Assembly: GCA_033296885.1 (NCBI GenBank)
Contig: MU864016.1
Span: forward strand, 20,954 to 84,953
DNA length: 64,000 bases
Direction of reading: 5' to 3'
From: Triangularia verruculosa
Taxonomy: Eukaryota > Ascomycota > Sordariomycetes > Sordariales > Podosporaceae
Part shown: one piece after another, positions 24,099-35,131 of the stretch
Position numbering within the stretch: position 1 is the first letter of the stretch
Layout: each line of letters starts with the position of its first letter
Notes under the pieces: model-generated
What the model saw: only the letters and a program-made list of their open reading frames with translations
The model's database searches: none
What the model was told of the DNA's origin: nothing
Program-made: the position numbers and the translations under genes

Positions 24099-25606
24099 AT
24101 GGGCGAAGAAACAACAGCTGGCGCTCAGTGGATAAGCGATGAAGAGTGGAGTGTACTCAAAGATGTGATAGTCTCTCGGTATCAAAAGTCCACACTCGAG
24201 GAAACAATGGAGTATATGGCAAAAGAGCACAACTTTCGCCCGACGTAAGCCCCGTAACATGAAGCCGGTGTTTGCTTCGTCCATATCTAAAAGACACTAC
24301 ACAACAGGAAACCACAGTATGTACACCGACTGGGAAAGATTTGGAAGGTCTCCAAGTACCAAAAGAGGCTACCAGTTAAACAAAAGACTTCAAATCGAGT
24401 GTCCGGACTACCTACGTAAACGCTCCAAGTTTTGAAAAGAAGGTATACAACCGCGATACTAACATGTCAACAGGACCAAAACACTCATGACGAGCGAACG
24501 GGTTAGAGACACTTCTACCACACGCTTACCCAGCTTGTTCGATGGTGGCTCTACACCTTCAGTGGAAAGAAGTTTTACCACTACTGCGAAGAACCTTCAT
24601 CAATCCCAGACCTGTAAAGAGCCAGGGTCTGGTCCATCTCGTATAGGCCCTCCTAGCCACATTATGATTCCTGATGACCAGATATTGGATGAGATCTTCC
24701 AACCGTTTCATAGTACCGGGAATCTCAGTGCTGTCACTCCATCTGCTCCTCTACGACCAACAGTCGATTCAGATTCCGACAGCCTTGTGTCTATAAGCGA
24801 CGGGAAGCGGGCAGACAATAGCGACAAGACCACACGGCCCATCTCCTGTCCTTTTAGAAAACGCAATCCCTACAGATTCAACGTTCGGGATCATCCCTCA
24901 TGCGCCGCGTTTGGCTTCTCAGACTTGACAGTGCTCAAGTAAGTCTACCTATCCTCTGCGGTAGAGCCAGCGAGCCTCTTGGCAAATGACTGACTATTGT
25001 GTCGTGTAGAAGCCATGTGATACGAACTCACTCACAGGAGCTCCTCTGTCAACGATGTCGTACTCTTCTTCCCACCCGGGAGGCGCTTGACGCACATGCG
25101 CGGCTACCACCAGAACAGATGTGCCAAGTACCCCCGGGACCCAGAGTCAACAATTATGAGGACGGCATAACGATTGAGCGAGCCTGGCGTCTTAGCTCTC
25201 CTTTTGCGTCCTCAAGTGTCACGACCTGGCGGGGTCTTTGGCAGGTTCTGTTCCCGGATGACATTGAAATACCTTCACCTGGTATGATTTGATAAAGCTC
25301 GCTGGCACATCAACACAATACTAATACTTCTTATCAGATTATTCGCCAGTCATCGAGTCTTACGAGGTGCAAAGAACAACTGGAGCGGATATCGACTCCA
25401 TGCTGCTCACAATACGGAATCGGGTTGCGGCTTTGCCCACTGACGCGAATAAAGCCGAGATTATGGCCTGTGTCGAAGACTCCATGTTAGGGTTCCAGAG
25501 TTCAGATCCCACCAAGACTAACGCGGAGTCCTCAAAGACGGACAGATCAGAACAAGCTCCCACGATGGTGACTCTAACATCGATGGAGGGGACTAGAATT
25601 CCATGA
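24099..25606 (+). CDS. Clr5-domain protein with a zinc-finger-like region, 419 aa
   Basis: Five exons: 24099-24244, 24308-24415, 24474-24938, 25010-25281 and 25338-25606. All four introns are 56-71 nt with GTAA or GTAT donors, and the phases close. Residues about 10-75 form a Clr5 domain built across exons 1 and 2: WSVLKDVIVSRYQKSTLEET, then EYMAKEHNFRP, then QYVHRLGKIWKVSKYQKR. Residues about 210-265 hold Cys/His pairs (CPF...DHPSC..., SHVIRTHSQELLCQRC, HARLPPEQMC) that resemble degenerate C2H2 fingers. The C-terminal part is acidic and polar. Clr5 was named from an S. pombe silencing factor and is widespread in filamentous fungi; a chromatin or DNA-binding role here is inference. Confidence 0.75.
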
Positions 25607-25813
25607 TTTCATTGTATTCGTCATTGCGCACCACGAGAAGCGGTCTGTTGCTTCGTGACAGATCATAGACTCTGCCGCATCACAGAATTCAGCGGTGGCC
25701 TACACCTGCAATGGTCTACGTAATTCCTAGCTTAAGCCTCTATGAGTCTACTACCTACCTATCTAATGAACTACCGACAGAAATGTTAGTTCTTAATAGC
25801 TGTACTCAAAAGT

Positions 25814-27341
25814 CTATGCCCTTGCCAAAGCTCCTCTGAATATCTCCACAAACTTCCAGACATCCTCAAACCGGCAATACAATGGCACCGGCGCCACCCG
25901 AATCACATCCGGCTTCCTCGCGTCACACACAACCCCCTCCTCGGCCAACACCTCGCTCACGCTATCCAGTATCCCCTCCCTCAACATCAAACTCAGCTGC
26001 GTCCCTCTCTCAAGCGGATTTCCCGGGGTGATGATCCTAAACGCATTTTGACTCCCCTTCTTGCCGACCTCTTCTCTGATCAACCCTTCCAACAGATGCT
26101 CCAAATACCCCGTCAACACCACCGCCTTATCCCTCAAGCTCTCCATATACTTGTCCCCCACCGACTCAAACACCCCCAGCGCAGCACCCACACTCGCGAG
26201 GTCGATCGCGCTGGGGTTGCTCAGCTGCCATCCGCTCGCTCCGGAGCTAGGCTTGAACTCCTTCTCCATCAGGAACCGGACCGACTTGTCCGCGCCATAC
26301 CACCCCTCCAACCTGTTCAGGTTTTTGTCGTGGTGCTTTTGATGCAGGAACAGACCAGCCGTGGATCCAGGACCAGCGTTGATGTACTTGTACGTGCACC
26401 ACACGGCAAAATCCACGTTCCAGTCGTGGAGGTGAAGGGGGACGTTGCCAGCCGCGTGGGCCAGGTCCCAGCCGACGCAGGGGATGCCGAGGGAGTGAGC
26501 GTGGGCGGTGATGGTCTTGATGTCGAGGAGCTGGCCGGTGTAGTACTGGATTCCGGGGAGGAGGACTAGCGCGGTGGAGGAGGCGTGCTCGGTGATGGCG
26601 GCGAGGATGGATTCGGTGGAGAGGTAGATGTCAGAGGAGGGCTGGATTTCGATGAGGGAGGTGGAGGGATCGAAGCCGTGGTGGCGGATTTGGGATTGGA
26701 CCGCGTACTTTTCACGGGTCAGCAAGCCGCACGAAGACAATAGAAAGTAGGGGCGTTACCCAGTCTGAAGGGAAGGGCTTCCACTCGGTGATGACTTTGT
26801 GCCTCTCCGCTGTCGGCTTGTAGAAAGTAGCCATCATGAGATGGAGGTTGGCGGTGAGAGTGTTCATGTAGATGATCTCCTCTGGGACCGCGGCACCGAC
26901 GAGGTCGACTGACTGTCTGGCACAGGACTCTGCCAAGTCTTGCCAGCTTGAGAGGGGAGAGTTCTCGAAAGTGGTGAAGTGACCGTTGACGCCTATGCTG
27001 GCCCATGTTTCGAGCTGAGATTCCAGAGCTCTCCTCACGGCTTTTGGCTGAGCACCGAGGGAGTTGCCGACAAAGTATATGCTATTTTCTTTCTCATCGT
27101 CGCGTTCTCCTGGAAAAAGTCAGACTATATTGGGTAAGGATCATGGGTGAGTAAACGCACCTGGAATGACACCATTCAGAGCTTTCTTCTTCAAAGAGCT
27201 CCTCGTGGGAATGATGAACTCTTTTCTCAGATGCCGAAGCTTGTCCTGTTGGTCAAGGCTCTGAGCATACTCAAGAGTTCCTGCCTCAGCCGGGAAAGCT
27301 GGTTTCTGGCCACTGCGGAAGGCTGTTGTGAGTGAATCCAT
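25814..27341 (-). CDS. BNA5: Kynureninase, 474 aa
   Basis: Three exons: 27341-27161, 27109-26760 and 26707-25814; the introns are 51 and 52 nt. The enzyme is a PLP-dependent hydrolase that cleaves kynurenine or 3-hydroxykynurenine to anthranilate or 3-hydroxyanthranilate plus alanine, in the tryptophan-to-NAD pathway of the cytosol. Family motifs in order: YFVGNSLGAQPK (about residue 70), NTLTANLHLMMATFY, FPSDWYAVQSQIRHHGFDP across the second intron, GWDLAHAAGN, and WCTYKYINAGPGS with the PLP-binding lysine at about residue 284. The length matches other fungal kynureninases. It lies head to head with indoleamine 2,3-dioxygenase, 1.0 kb away, which fits a shared promoter. Confidence 0.93.
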
Positions 27342-28354
27342 GGCGTCTCAATGCTACCGAGCTGGAAGAGGATTGCTTCGAGATTTTGGTGCCTGGCCGT
27401 TTACTACCGTATTTCACATTCAACTCCCCCTAGCCACCCCTTGTATCACTTTATACATGTCAACAAACGATATCGGAGGCCACGTGCTGTGTCACAGATT
27501 CACCAACTTCATCCGGCCATACTCCGGGGTCCAAAGTGGGCCTTGTCCGTTTGCCGGTACCCACTCATCCCGTTCCGCCTTTCCGTCCCGAGCTTCCGAC
27601 TTCCGTCTTCCGCACATCCGCTCGAGATAGCTCCATCACAAACGGCCGATGACGACGATTGGGGGTCCAAAAGGACAGTTTGCAAGTCTGAAAGTCGGGT
27701 AATTCAAGCTCACCGACTCCAGGACCAGTTTTTGCGGAATCTTGGTTGGTGTAATCACATTCTGCAATCGAGAAAAGCCCATCACAAACGTCATCTGGGA
27801 CCGATCCCAATGCATCAACCCGACCCCTGTTTTATTGAACTGTGCCGTATCCCTTACCACCGACTGGACTTCGCTGGATGCCGGGCCGGTAATTGACAAA
27901 CAAAAGAGGCGCCAAAGACGACATCGGACGACGGCTTACACCTGCACGACATGCACCTACGAAGCAAAACGCACACCGGCGGAGACGGCCACATGTACAT
28001 ATCTCACATGGGCTCTGCATCTTGTTATCAAACGGAAACAGGCCGCTAATCTGTGCTTGGAAGGACGGACGAAGCTAAGGGTTCCTACTAGTAAAACGTC
28101 ACCACGATCTCGGATCATCCGGTTCGACCCAGCTCCTGTTTGTGTGTCCAAGCCCAGTGCCAAAGCCGTTGTTGACCGCTGACCCTTGCTGACCCCTGGG
28201 CTTCTTCTTGTAGAATTCTGCATCTATTTCTTCTTTACCGAGACGCTTCTCTCCTTCAGACCTCCTGCCACTCGTCTCATCTTCCGACATTCACTTGAAT
28301 CTCGACGACAGCTTTTAGTCTTTGTCTCGCCTTCATCCCATCGTTCATTGCACC
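27342..28354. promoter_or_regulatory. Shared divergent promoter of kynureninase and IDO
   Basis: A 1013-bp gap between two genes of the same pathway that are transcribed away from each other. The IDO side ends in a pyrimidine-rich leader and CACCATG. Open frames inside overlap on both strands and show no family resemblance. No specific operator could be identified by eye. Confidence 0.55.
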
Positions 28355-29771
28355 ATGTCACCCTGCGAGCCATTACCTGCCACCAAGGCCAGTCCAAGTG
28401 AGATGCCTCGTGGTTTATTAGAGGACTTTGGCGTCACATCCAACGCCTTCCTCCCAGAAAATCAACCCCTCTCAAGACTTCCGCACCCGTACTACGCCCC
28501 CTGGGAGGCCATTGCCTCTTCTCTTTCCTCTCACATTCAGCAACAGACTCTCCGTCGAGAAGTTGACAGACTGCCGGTCTTATCAACAGACCGCCTAACC
28601 AGCGAGCCAGAATGGAGACGGGCCTATGTTGTCTTGGGCTTCCTGACACACGCCTACGTCTGGGGTGGTGAAGTTGCTTCGGAGGTCAGTCATCCCGCCA
28701 AGTCAAATCTATCACATCTGAAACTGATACGACTCCCAGATCCTCCCACCTTCCATTACTGTTCCACTTCTCTCAGTTTCCAACCATCTTTCACTTCCAC
28801 CGGTGGCCACCTACGCTGCGGTCAACCTCTGGAACTTCTCTTCAGTTTCCCCAACATCAGACCTCACCGACCTCGACGCTCTCACGGCACTTCACACCTT
28901 CACCGGTACTCAAGATGAGTCCTGGTTCTACATGGTCAGCGTAGCCATGGAGGCCCAAGGCGGTCCCATCATCCCCGTCATGCTCTCTTCTCTCTCTGCT
29001 CTTCAACACCACGACCTGCCCACGGTAACAGAGTGCCTCAACGAAATCACCTCCTGCATCCACAAGCTGGGGGTATTGCTTGACAGGATGCACGACAAGT
29101 GCGACCCGGAGGTTTTCTACCATCAAATCCGTCCCTTCCTAGCAGGCAGCAAAAACATGGGCGGGGCTGGGTTGCCGAAGGGGGTGTTTTATGACGAGGG
29201 AGGAAACGGAAAGGGAGAATGGAGACAATACCGAGGTGGCAGCAACGGACAGAGCTCGCTCATCCAACTATTCGACCTCGTGCTGGGAGTCGAGCATATT
29301 GCTCAGGGCAACGCGAGCCCAGACTCGTGCTCGCGGGAGAGGAAGATGGAGAGTTTCCACAGGGAGGTCAGAGGCTACATGCCACAGTTGCATCGAAAGT
29401 TCCTGCAGTTTGTCGAAGAGGGTTACCCTGGGGGGCTGAGAAAGGGCGTGGAGGACTTGTTGGCGACACCACCCACAGAAGGAAATGACAGCAGGGGAAA
29501 AGAATTGAGGGAGGCTTTCACGACAGCAACCAAAGCGCTGGCTGAGTTTCGGAATAAGCACCTGCAAATCGTGACGCGGTATATCGTTATCCCGTCGAGG
29601 AAGGAGAACAAGCGCAAGGGAAATAACCTGGCGATGGCATCATCGAGGCTGCCGGAGAACGACCAAAAGACGTTTGTCGGTGAGCTGACAGGAACAGGGG
29701 GCACAGCGCTCCTGCCGTTCTTGAAGCAATCACGGGATGAAACGTTTCGAGCGGGGGATTTCTCGCGATAA
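28355..29771 (+). CDS. BNA2: Indoleamine 2,3-dioxygenase, 453 aa
   Basis: Exons 28355-28684 and 28740-29771, with a 55-nt intron (GTCAGT donor, CCCAG acceptor). Splicing joins VASE to ILPPSITVPL, giving the family signature before LPPVATYAAVNLWN. This haem enzyme opens the indole ring of L-tryptophan with oxygen to give N-formylkynurenine, the first step of the kynurenine pathway. Conserved parts include AHxW-like YVWGGE, MVSVAMEAQGGPIIP, and the C-terminal helix FRNKHLQIVTRYIVIPS, in which His384 is the expected proximal haem ligand. An acidic/glycine-rich loop separates the halves. The start has CACCATG context. An A-rich tract follows the stop directly. Confidence 0.93.
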
Positions 29772-30303
29772 AAAAAAAAGAAAGAAAGAACAACAAGAAG
29801 GTTGGACGAGAGGATGGGAGAGAAGAGGAACTTTGATGTGGGTTTGCGGGGTTTGATATGGGGCGGCGGCTGATGAATTGCTTCCTCAACAAATAAAAGA
29901 AGACGATTGAAGAAACAAACAACATCCCACTCCCGCGGAGTCGGGTCTCCGGTTTTTTAGCCCCCAAAGTTCCCCCGGGAAGCGGTGCAAAGTTCCTGTC
30001 TACCCGCTACTGCACATCATGTTGGAACTTTGGGGCTGGATCTGGCCAATCACAGCCCCGGATTTGTTCTTCGCACTCGCAAGCTCCTACCCACCGTGGA
30101 TTGCCTACCCACCTGCCCATCTGCCCTGTCAAAATGCCACTCGCTCAGCCAGCCAACGTGATCATGTTGCAGTAGATCTACCACGTAGCAATCCTAAATG
30201 ATAACTCCGCGAGGATATATCTCCAATTCTCCGTATCTATCTATGTCTTTGTCTGTTTCCCAAGACACTCTTGTTTTATCACCATCACATCTCCTCACAC
30301 ACC
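29772..30303. other. Intergenic, no gene seen
   Basis: About 530 bp between IDO and the NmrA-like gene, both on the plus strand. It begins with a purine-rich run after the IDO stop. A TATA-like ATATATC near 30216 lies about 90 bp before the next ATG. Confidence 0.5.
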
Positions 30304-31526
30304 ATGTCTACGACAACACCAGAAACGAAGACCGTCTTGGTAATAGGCGCGACGGGAAAACAAGGCCGCGCCTTCATCCGCTCACTGCTCTTTCCTGCTT
30401 CCACTTCAACACCATCATCACCAACAACAGCAACATCACCTCCCCAACCTCAAAACTGGCACATCCTCGCCGTCACGCGAGATACCTCTGCCCCACCAGC
30501 CCAGGCCCTTGTTGAAGAAGCCAGAAAACACAACGCCACATCCAGCGTCACTCTGGTAGAAGCCTGTCTAAACACGCCATCCACGCTTCGAACAGTGTTT
30601 GAATCCCACCCAAATATCCATTCTGTCTTTGTCGTGCTTGCCTATCCAGGACTTGGCACACCGGCAGCGGAACAAAAAGAGAAAGCACAGGGCACCTTGA
30701 TGGCGGATCTAGCGGTGGAGTTTGGGGTCAAGCTGTTCGTCTACAGCAGCACCATCCCCATCGGCCCAGACCCCAGCGATGGAATTGACGAGTCGAGGAA
30801 ACAGAAGAGGGAGGTGGAGTACTACATTGAAGACTTGGGCAAAAAGAACCCAGACTGGAAATGGATCGTGATACGGCCGGGCTTCTTCTATGAAAACCTG
30901 GAAGGCGTCTTTGGGGCGATCGGGACGACGATGTACAGAGATGGGCTGAAAAAGGAGACGACGCTGATGATGGTTGCGTCAGAGGACCTTGGGAGGGTGG
31001 TTGCCGGGTTACTTCAGGTACGCGTTTTACTGTTTATTTTCCTTGTTGTTTGCCAATGACTCACTGTTTGAAACTTTGGGACAAACATATACTCACAACA
31101 TGTAAACAGAACCCAGACCCATACGTCAACCAGTTTTTGTGCGTCACGTCTGGCCCGGTAACCATGAGAGAGGTCCTCGACGCGCACGTGCGGGCGACGG
31201 GGAAGCCGATGCCCGCCGTTCCGGGTATTGTGGGCTGGATCCTGCTCAAAATCAACAAGGGAGCGCAGGATCTGGTCAAGGAGGTCGAAATCAACCACGC
31301 CAACCGGATGAGCGGGAAACTACCGACGTTCGAAGAGGAGATTGCGCGAGCCAAGAGCGTCTGTGAGTTGCAGACGTATGAGCAGTGGAAGAGAGCTCTC
31401 GTGAGCGGTGAGGCTGGTGGAGATGTCGCTGAGTTGGCACGGAGGGGCTCGACTAGTGGCAAGAGGTTAAGCACCAGTAGCTGGAACAATCTTTCTCTAA
31501 AGAAGCTGCTGACGGGACGGTCGTAG
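30304..31526 (+). CDS. NmrA-like Rossmann-fold protein, 376 aa
   Basis: Exons 30304-31017 and 31110-31526, with a 92-nt intron (GTACGC donor, AACAG acceptor). The N-terminus has a dinucleotide-binding loop, VLVIGATGKQGRAFI (GxxGxxG, residues about 11-25), followed by a Ser/Thr/Pro-rich insert and HILAVTRD. The mid part has FVYSSTIPIGPDPSDGIDES and WIVIRPGFFYENLEG, both typical of NmrA/HSCARG atypical short-chain dehydrogenases. These proteins bind NAD(P) and often act as redox sensors or transcriptional co-regulators rather than enzymes; some are oxidoreductases. It lies just downstream of IDO in the same orientation, but no functional tie can be shown. Confidence 0.85.
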
Positions 31527-32676
31527 AGTCAGGATGTTTGGCCTGGGGAGGGCGTGGTGTATTCAGCTTGATTGCCAACGAGCTATGGTAGTGTATAATT
31601 GCAGACGAATGCTCAACCGTGTATATAGAAGGCAGGAGATTGTTTGTCAAGCATTACCATCTTCACGATGCTTTGGTGCTTCAACATCCGTCTGTTTGTG
31701 ACCCTTCGCTTCACGTGTGACTCAATCTTGGGCTGACTCCAGGTCTCCATATCTTCATCGGTGCCTGTTGCCCCGTTGGCCTTATATGAAGCAACTTTAG
31801 TGAAGGAAGAGTCTCCAGCTTCTCTAGATAGATTGAGCTTCCAAGAGGCATCGTGCGGTCGAGGTGGTTGAGAAACGAAAAGCCTTGGGACCCGATAAAC
31901 AAGCTGTCGTCACGAAGGCCATCAAGGTGCCCTGGGCAACGCACGTCACGGGTGGTTGTTGTGGTGGTGACACGTAGGGGTCTCCCTGCCGGTTGCAGGG
32001 GCGCAGCGGACCAGCCCGTCAGACCCACATTCAGCCGTCAGCCCTGTGGAAAATGGGGATCTGTTTCAGGGGGCCACAGTGAACCGTCCCACTGGGAGAG
32101 CGCTGGAAGTAACACCATCCCATTTCACCTTCCAGTGGTCTGTGCTTCTTCTGCAAAATATATATACCTGCCCATTTTCCCAGCTTCACTCTGCCCTGCT
32201 TCCTTTTCCTCTACATCCAACGTTGAAAAGAGCTCTTTGCCCGTGTGTGCAAGAATTTCCAACTCTTCTTCAATCGTCAGCAGTATCTGCTTCTATCACT
32301 CTCAAACACCAATTTACACACAGTAAGTCGTTTCCTTACCCTCGCTGTCACCATGTTGTCGTCTGCGCGACCGCGCTGTCGATCTTCCCGACCTCTTCCC
32401 GATTCCTGGCCCTTCCCCCTCCCCTCGCACCCGATGTCCTCCCTCCCCTCATCTTCACACGTGGGCGACTTGGATCTCAAAGTTGAGGCTCAAGGTCGTA
32501 CCGATGCCAAGACGCCAGTAACGTCCGGGGCAGCACCACCCCACCAACCCCGCCAACATTTTCACATGCGGAGTCGCGTCACCCGCGCTGGTTGTTGTGG
32601 TCCCACGACAGCCATTGCAAACTCATACCAATCCATCAATATCTTCTCCAGAACTCACTAATCAAATTATGAACAG
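31527..32676. other. Intergenic with a probable 5' UTR intron
   Basis: The sequence just before the next ATG has acceptor form (CACTAATCAAATTATGAACAG). A good GTAAGT donor occurs at 32323, so 32323-32676 can be an intron in the 5' UTR ending exactly at the start codon. A CACGTG box directly followed by TGACTCA (a CPC1/Gcn4-type site) lies at 31712-31724. Frames inside 31850-32660 are low-complexity. Confidence 0.45.
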
Positions 32677-34227
32677 ATGCCACTACAACAGAACACGTTT
32701 GTACTGGTGCCACAACCTGTCACATTCCAGCAGGCCCTCGCGCTGGATGGTCCGGAGTCCAAACCTCCAATGACCACGAAGCAGGCTCAGAAGGCCTATC
32801 GCGAAGCGAATAGGTTGCCCAAGATGACGAAAGCCGAAAGGCGACGTCAGGAGCGGGCTGAGCTAGAGCGGATCCGAAAGGAAGAGGAGAAAGAGAAGGC
32901 CTCGAAGAGAGCCAAAGTTCTCCGCGACAGGAAGAAGGCGAAGGAGCAGGCGCTGAAGGAAGAGAAGAGACGCCAGGGCTTACCTCTCGTTGACGTGAGG
33001 CCTAGCCAGGCTACCATCTCGACCTTCCTCAAGGGCAAAGCAGTCTCGCGAAAGCAAGATGCTGACGCCTTTGAAGCCGATCAGCCGGCGATGATGGAAG
33101 AGGCTGAAGATAAGGAGAACCAGACTCCTGTCGGCAGTCCTTCCGAGTCGCGCTCGATCAAACGGCAGCGTTTGGGGGAGACTTCAAGCCAGCAGCATTT
33201 GTTGCCAGGCGAGGAGACTTCAGCAGATCTAGGTCTGCACCCAGCCAGCTCTCCTGCGGAACTTCTTGAGGGCTTCATCGACGACTTTCCGACTGCCTCT
33301 CAGGCGGCTCGGGAGTTGGAGGATGATGAGCCACTGGTGGAGACCACGGAGCTGTCGCCGGCTCGCAGAGGTCCACCGGCAATCATGAAGTCTTCGCCTT
33401 CACATGGATCGTTACTGGAGCAAGAGTTCGCTAGCCGGAGACATCAGGCTTTGGCAAAGGCAGCTAAGCTCCGGTACTCGATCTACGATGACTCTACCGA
33501 GTATTCTCGATTCTCGTTCTCGGATCAGGGCTTTTGGAGTTCTGACGACGAACTTGAGACAGAGGAACCGGAAGTCATCGAGCAAATCGACGACAACTCT
33601 CCGTGTGTGCCCACGTTGAAGTTACCGTCGCCCAGTCCGGAGATGGTTGACAAGATCAGTCCTGAACCAGCTGGGAAACCGTCTGCAGCACTGGACAAGA
33701 CAGAAGACACGCTGGATGGTTTTACCGCCAGCCAGTTCTTCTCGTCGTCGTTCAAGGTCTCGGACGAGGAGGTTGATGAGCCACAGCCTCTTACCACCAA
33801 CCAGCCACCTTGCGATGACGGTACGTCGGTATCTCCCATCCCTGAAGCTGTGGCCGAGAGTCACAACGCTGATAAGGAGGCGGAGGAACGGCGACTCGAG
33901 CAGGAGGCACTGGAGCGCAGGCAACGTCTCCAGAACTTCTTGGAGCGTGCGAGGGAGGAGGAGCGGCTTTTCGAGCTCGCAGAGCAGGAAGCTGCTGCCG
34001 CCAAACTCGTTGCATCAAAGCATGATGGCACGCAACTTGAAGACAGCATGGCACCGCTGAGCCAAGAGTCGGATTACGGACCTGACCTGACACTCGATAA
34101 TGCCGAGGAGATGGACAGGATGGTGGTGCCGATGGAGGCTGAGTCGGAAGACTCTGATGAATATGGGCCAGGTTTCACGCTCGATAATGTCGAGTTGTTG
34201 GAGGCACTGGTCCGCCGTAACGCTTAA
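32677..34227 (+). CDS. Conserved nuclear-type protein with KEN box and PIP-like motif, 516 aa
   Basis: Single coding exon, no catalytic domain. Residues about 50-100 form a highly charged helix (MTKAERRRQERAELERIRKE and onward), probably coiled coil. It is followed by RPSQATISTFLKG (residues 109-120), a match to the PCNA-interacting pattern Q-x-x-I-x-x-F-L. A KEN box (EDKENQTP, residues 144-151) and a basic patch SIKRQRL follow, which suggest APC/C-dependent turnover and nuclear location. The rest is acidic and Ser/Pro-rich, with a second charged helix at about residues 395-445. The C-terminus carries two copies of a YGPxxTLDN motif. The architecture fits a replication or cell-cycle regulator, but I do not recognise a named protein; function is inference from motifs. 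Confidence 0.7.
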   Translation: MPLQQNTFVLVPQPVTFQQALALDGPESKPPMTTKQAQKAYREANRLPKMTKAERRRQERAELERIRKEEEKEKASKRAKVLRDRKKAKEQALKEEKRRQGLPLVDVRPSQATISTFLKGKAVSRKQDADAFEADQPAMMEEAEDKENQTPVGSPSESRSIKRQRLGETSSQQHLLPGEETSADLGLHPASSPAELLEGFIDDFPTASQAARELEDDEPLVETTELSPARRGPPAIMKSSPSHGSLLEQEFASRRHQALAKAAKLRYSIYDDSTEYSRFSFSDQGFWSSDDELETEEPEVIEQIDDNSPCVPTLKLPSPSPEMVDKISPEPAGKPSAALDKTEDTLDGFTASQFFSSSFKVSDEEVDEPQPLTTNQPPCDDGTSVSPIPEAVAESHNADKEAEERRLEQEALERRQRLQNFLERAREEERLFELAEQEAAAAKLVASKHDGTQLEDSMAPLSQESDYGPDLTLDNAEEMDRMVVPMEAESEDSDEYGPGFTLDNVELLEALVRRNA

Positions 34228-35131
34228 GGCATGACTCTAATGTTTTCAACGAATTTCCTTTTGGTTTTTTGGATGATTCATGATGATGAGCATTGCTTTA
34301 GGCGCAGCGTTATTGGTCATCATTGGAATATCTTTCTGCTCTTGGGCTATGTCATTTATTTGGATGATATCCTGGACAGCGGCATGCATTTCTCGGGGGT
34401 GTTGTATGATAGGTGTTGTTTTGGTGTTGTACGATAGGTGGGTGTGTCGAAACAAAGGTGGAACTCCTGGGCCTGACAACCCGAACATCACTGGGGGCGT
34501 GTAAGATAGGGTGGGGGGCGACGAAGACGGACTCTGCACCTCCACGTGGTGTCGCCTGGGAACCTGGTCTTCGTTCGCGATTGACCAGAGCCAGCGCAGA
34601 GACGCACTCTCTGATAGAGGGTTAGGGATTGCCTCACTCAAAGCCTGTGATTTCGTATTTCGCAATGTGTCACCATGTCACTCGCCGTGGGACGCTGTGT
34701 GCCCAAAGACTCACGACGATTGGGCAGGAATTCGATATGCAGGCCGACGCAGCTGCGGCAAAGCTTGCCCGCGTATTCAAAAGGTGAGGCCTGAGATTTC
34801 AGCACATCCAGTCTCCCAGTCTCCAGACGATGCAGTCATCAGCCCCCAGGAGGCCACCAACATGCATTTCCACATGCACATGTCGCCCTGGATTTCCTTC
34901 CCATCTGCTGCATCTGCTGCCGCCGTTTGCTTCCAGGTTCTCCAACGTCAACCCCACCTTCCGCCCTCCTTTTTTGATGCCTCTCTGCACTGACCTCTGC
35001 TGAACACCCCTGTCGCTGAGTGGCCCGAGGCGGCACAGCTTGTCTCATCTCATCTTCAACGACACCTCATCCCTTCACCACAAACTGTCGCGTCGCCCTG
35101 ATCTCAAGCACTGGCAGAGCAGCACAGGAAC
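34228..35131. other. Intergenic, no gene seen
   Basis: About 900 bp between the KEN/PIP protein and the caspase-domain gene. It holds two near-identical short GTGTTGTA(T/C)GATAGGTG(T/G) copies near 34400 and 34425, and no protein-like frame. Confidence 0.4.

Noticed and set aside
26048..26569. 173-codon plus-strand open frame
   Set aside because: Antisense shadow of the kynureninase third exon.
32353..32661. Possible N-terminal coding exon before the KEN/PIP protein
   Set aside because: The frame is low-complexity Ser/Pro and lies inside a well-formed 5' UTR intron candidate.
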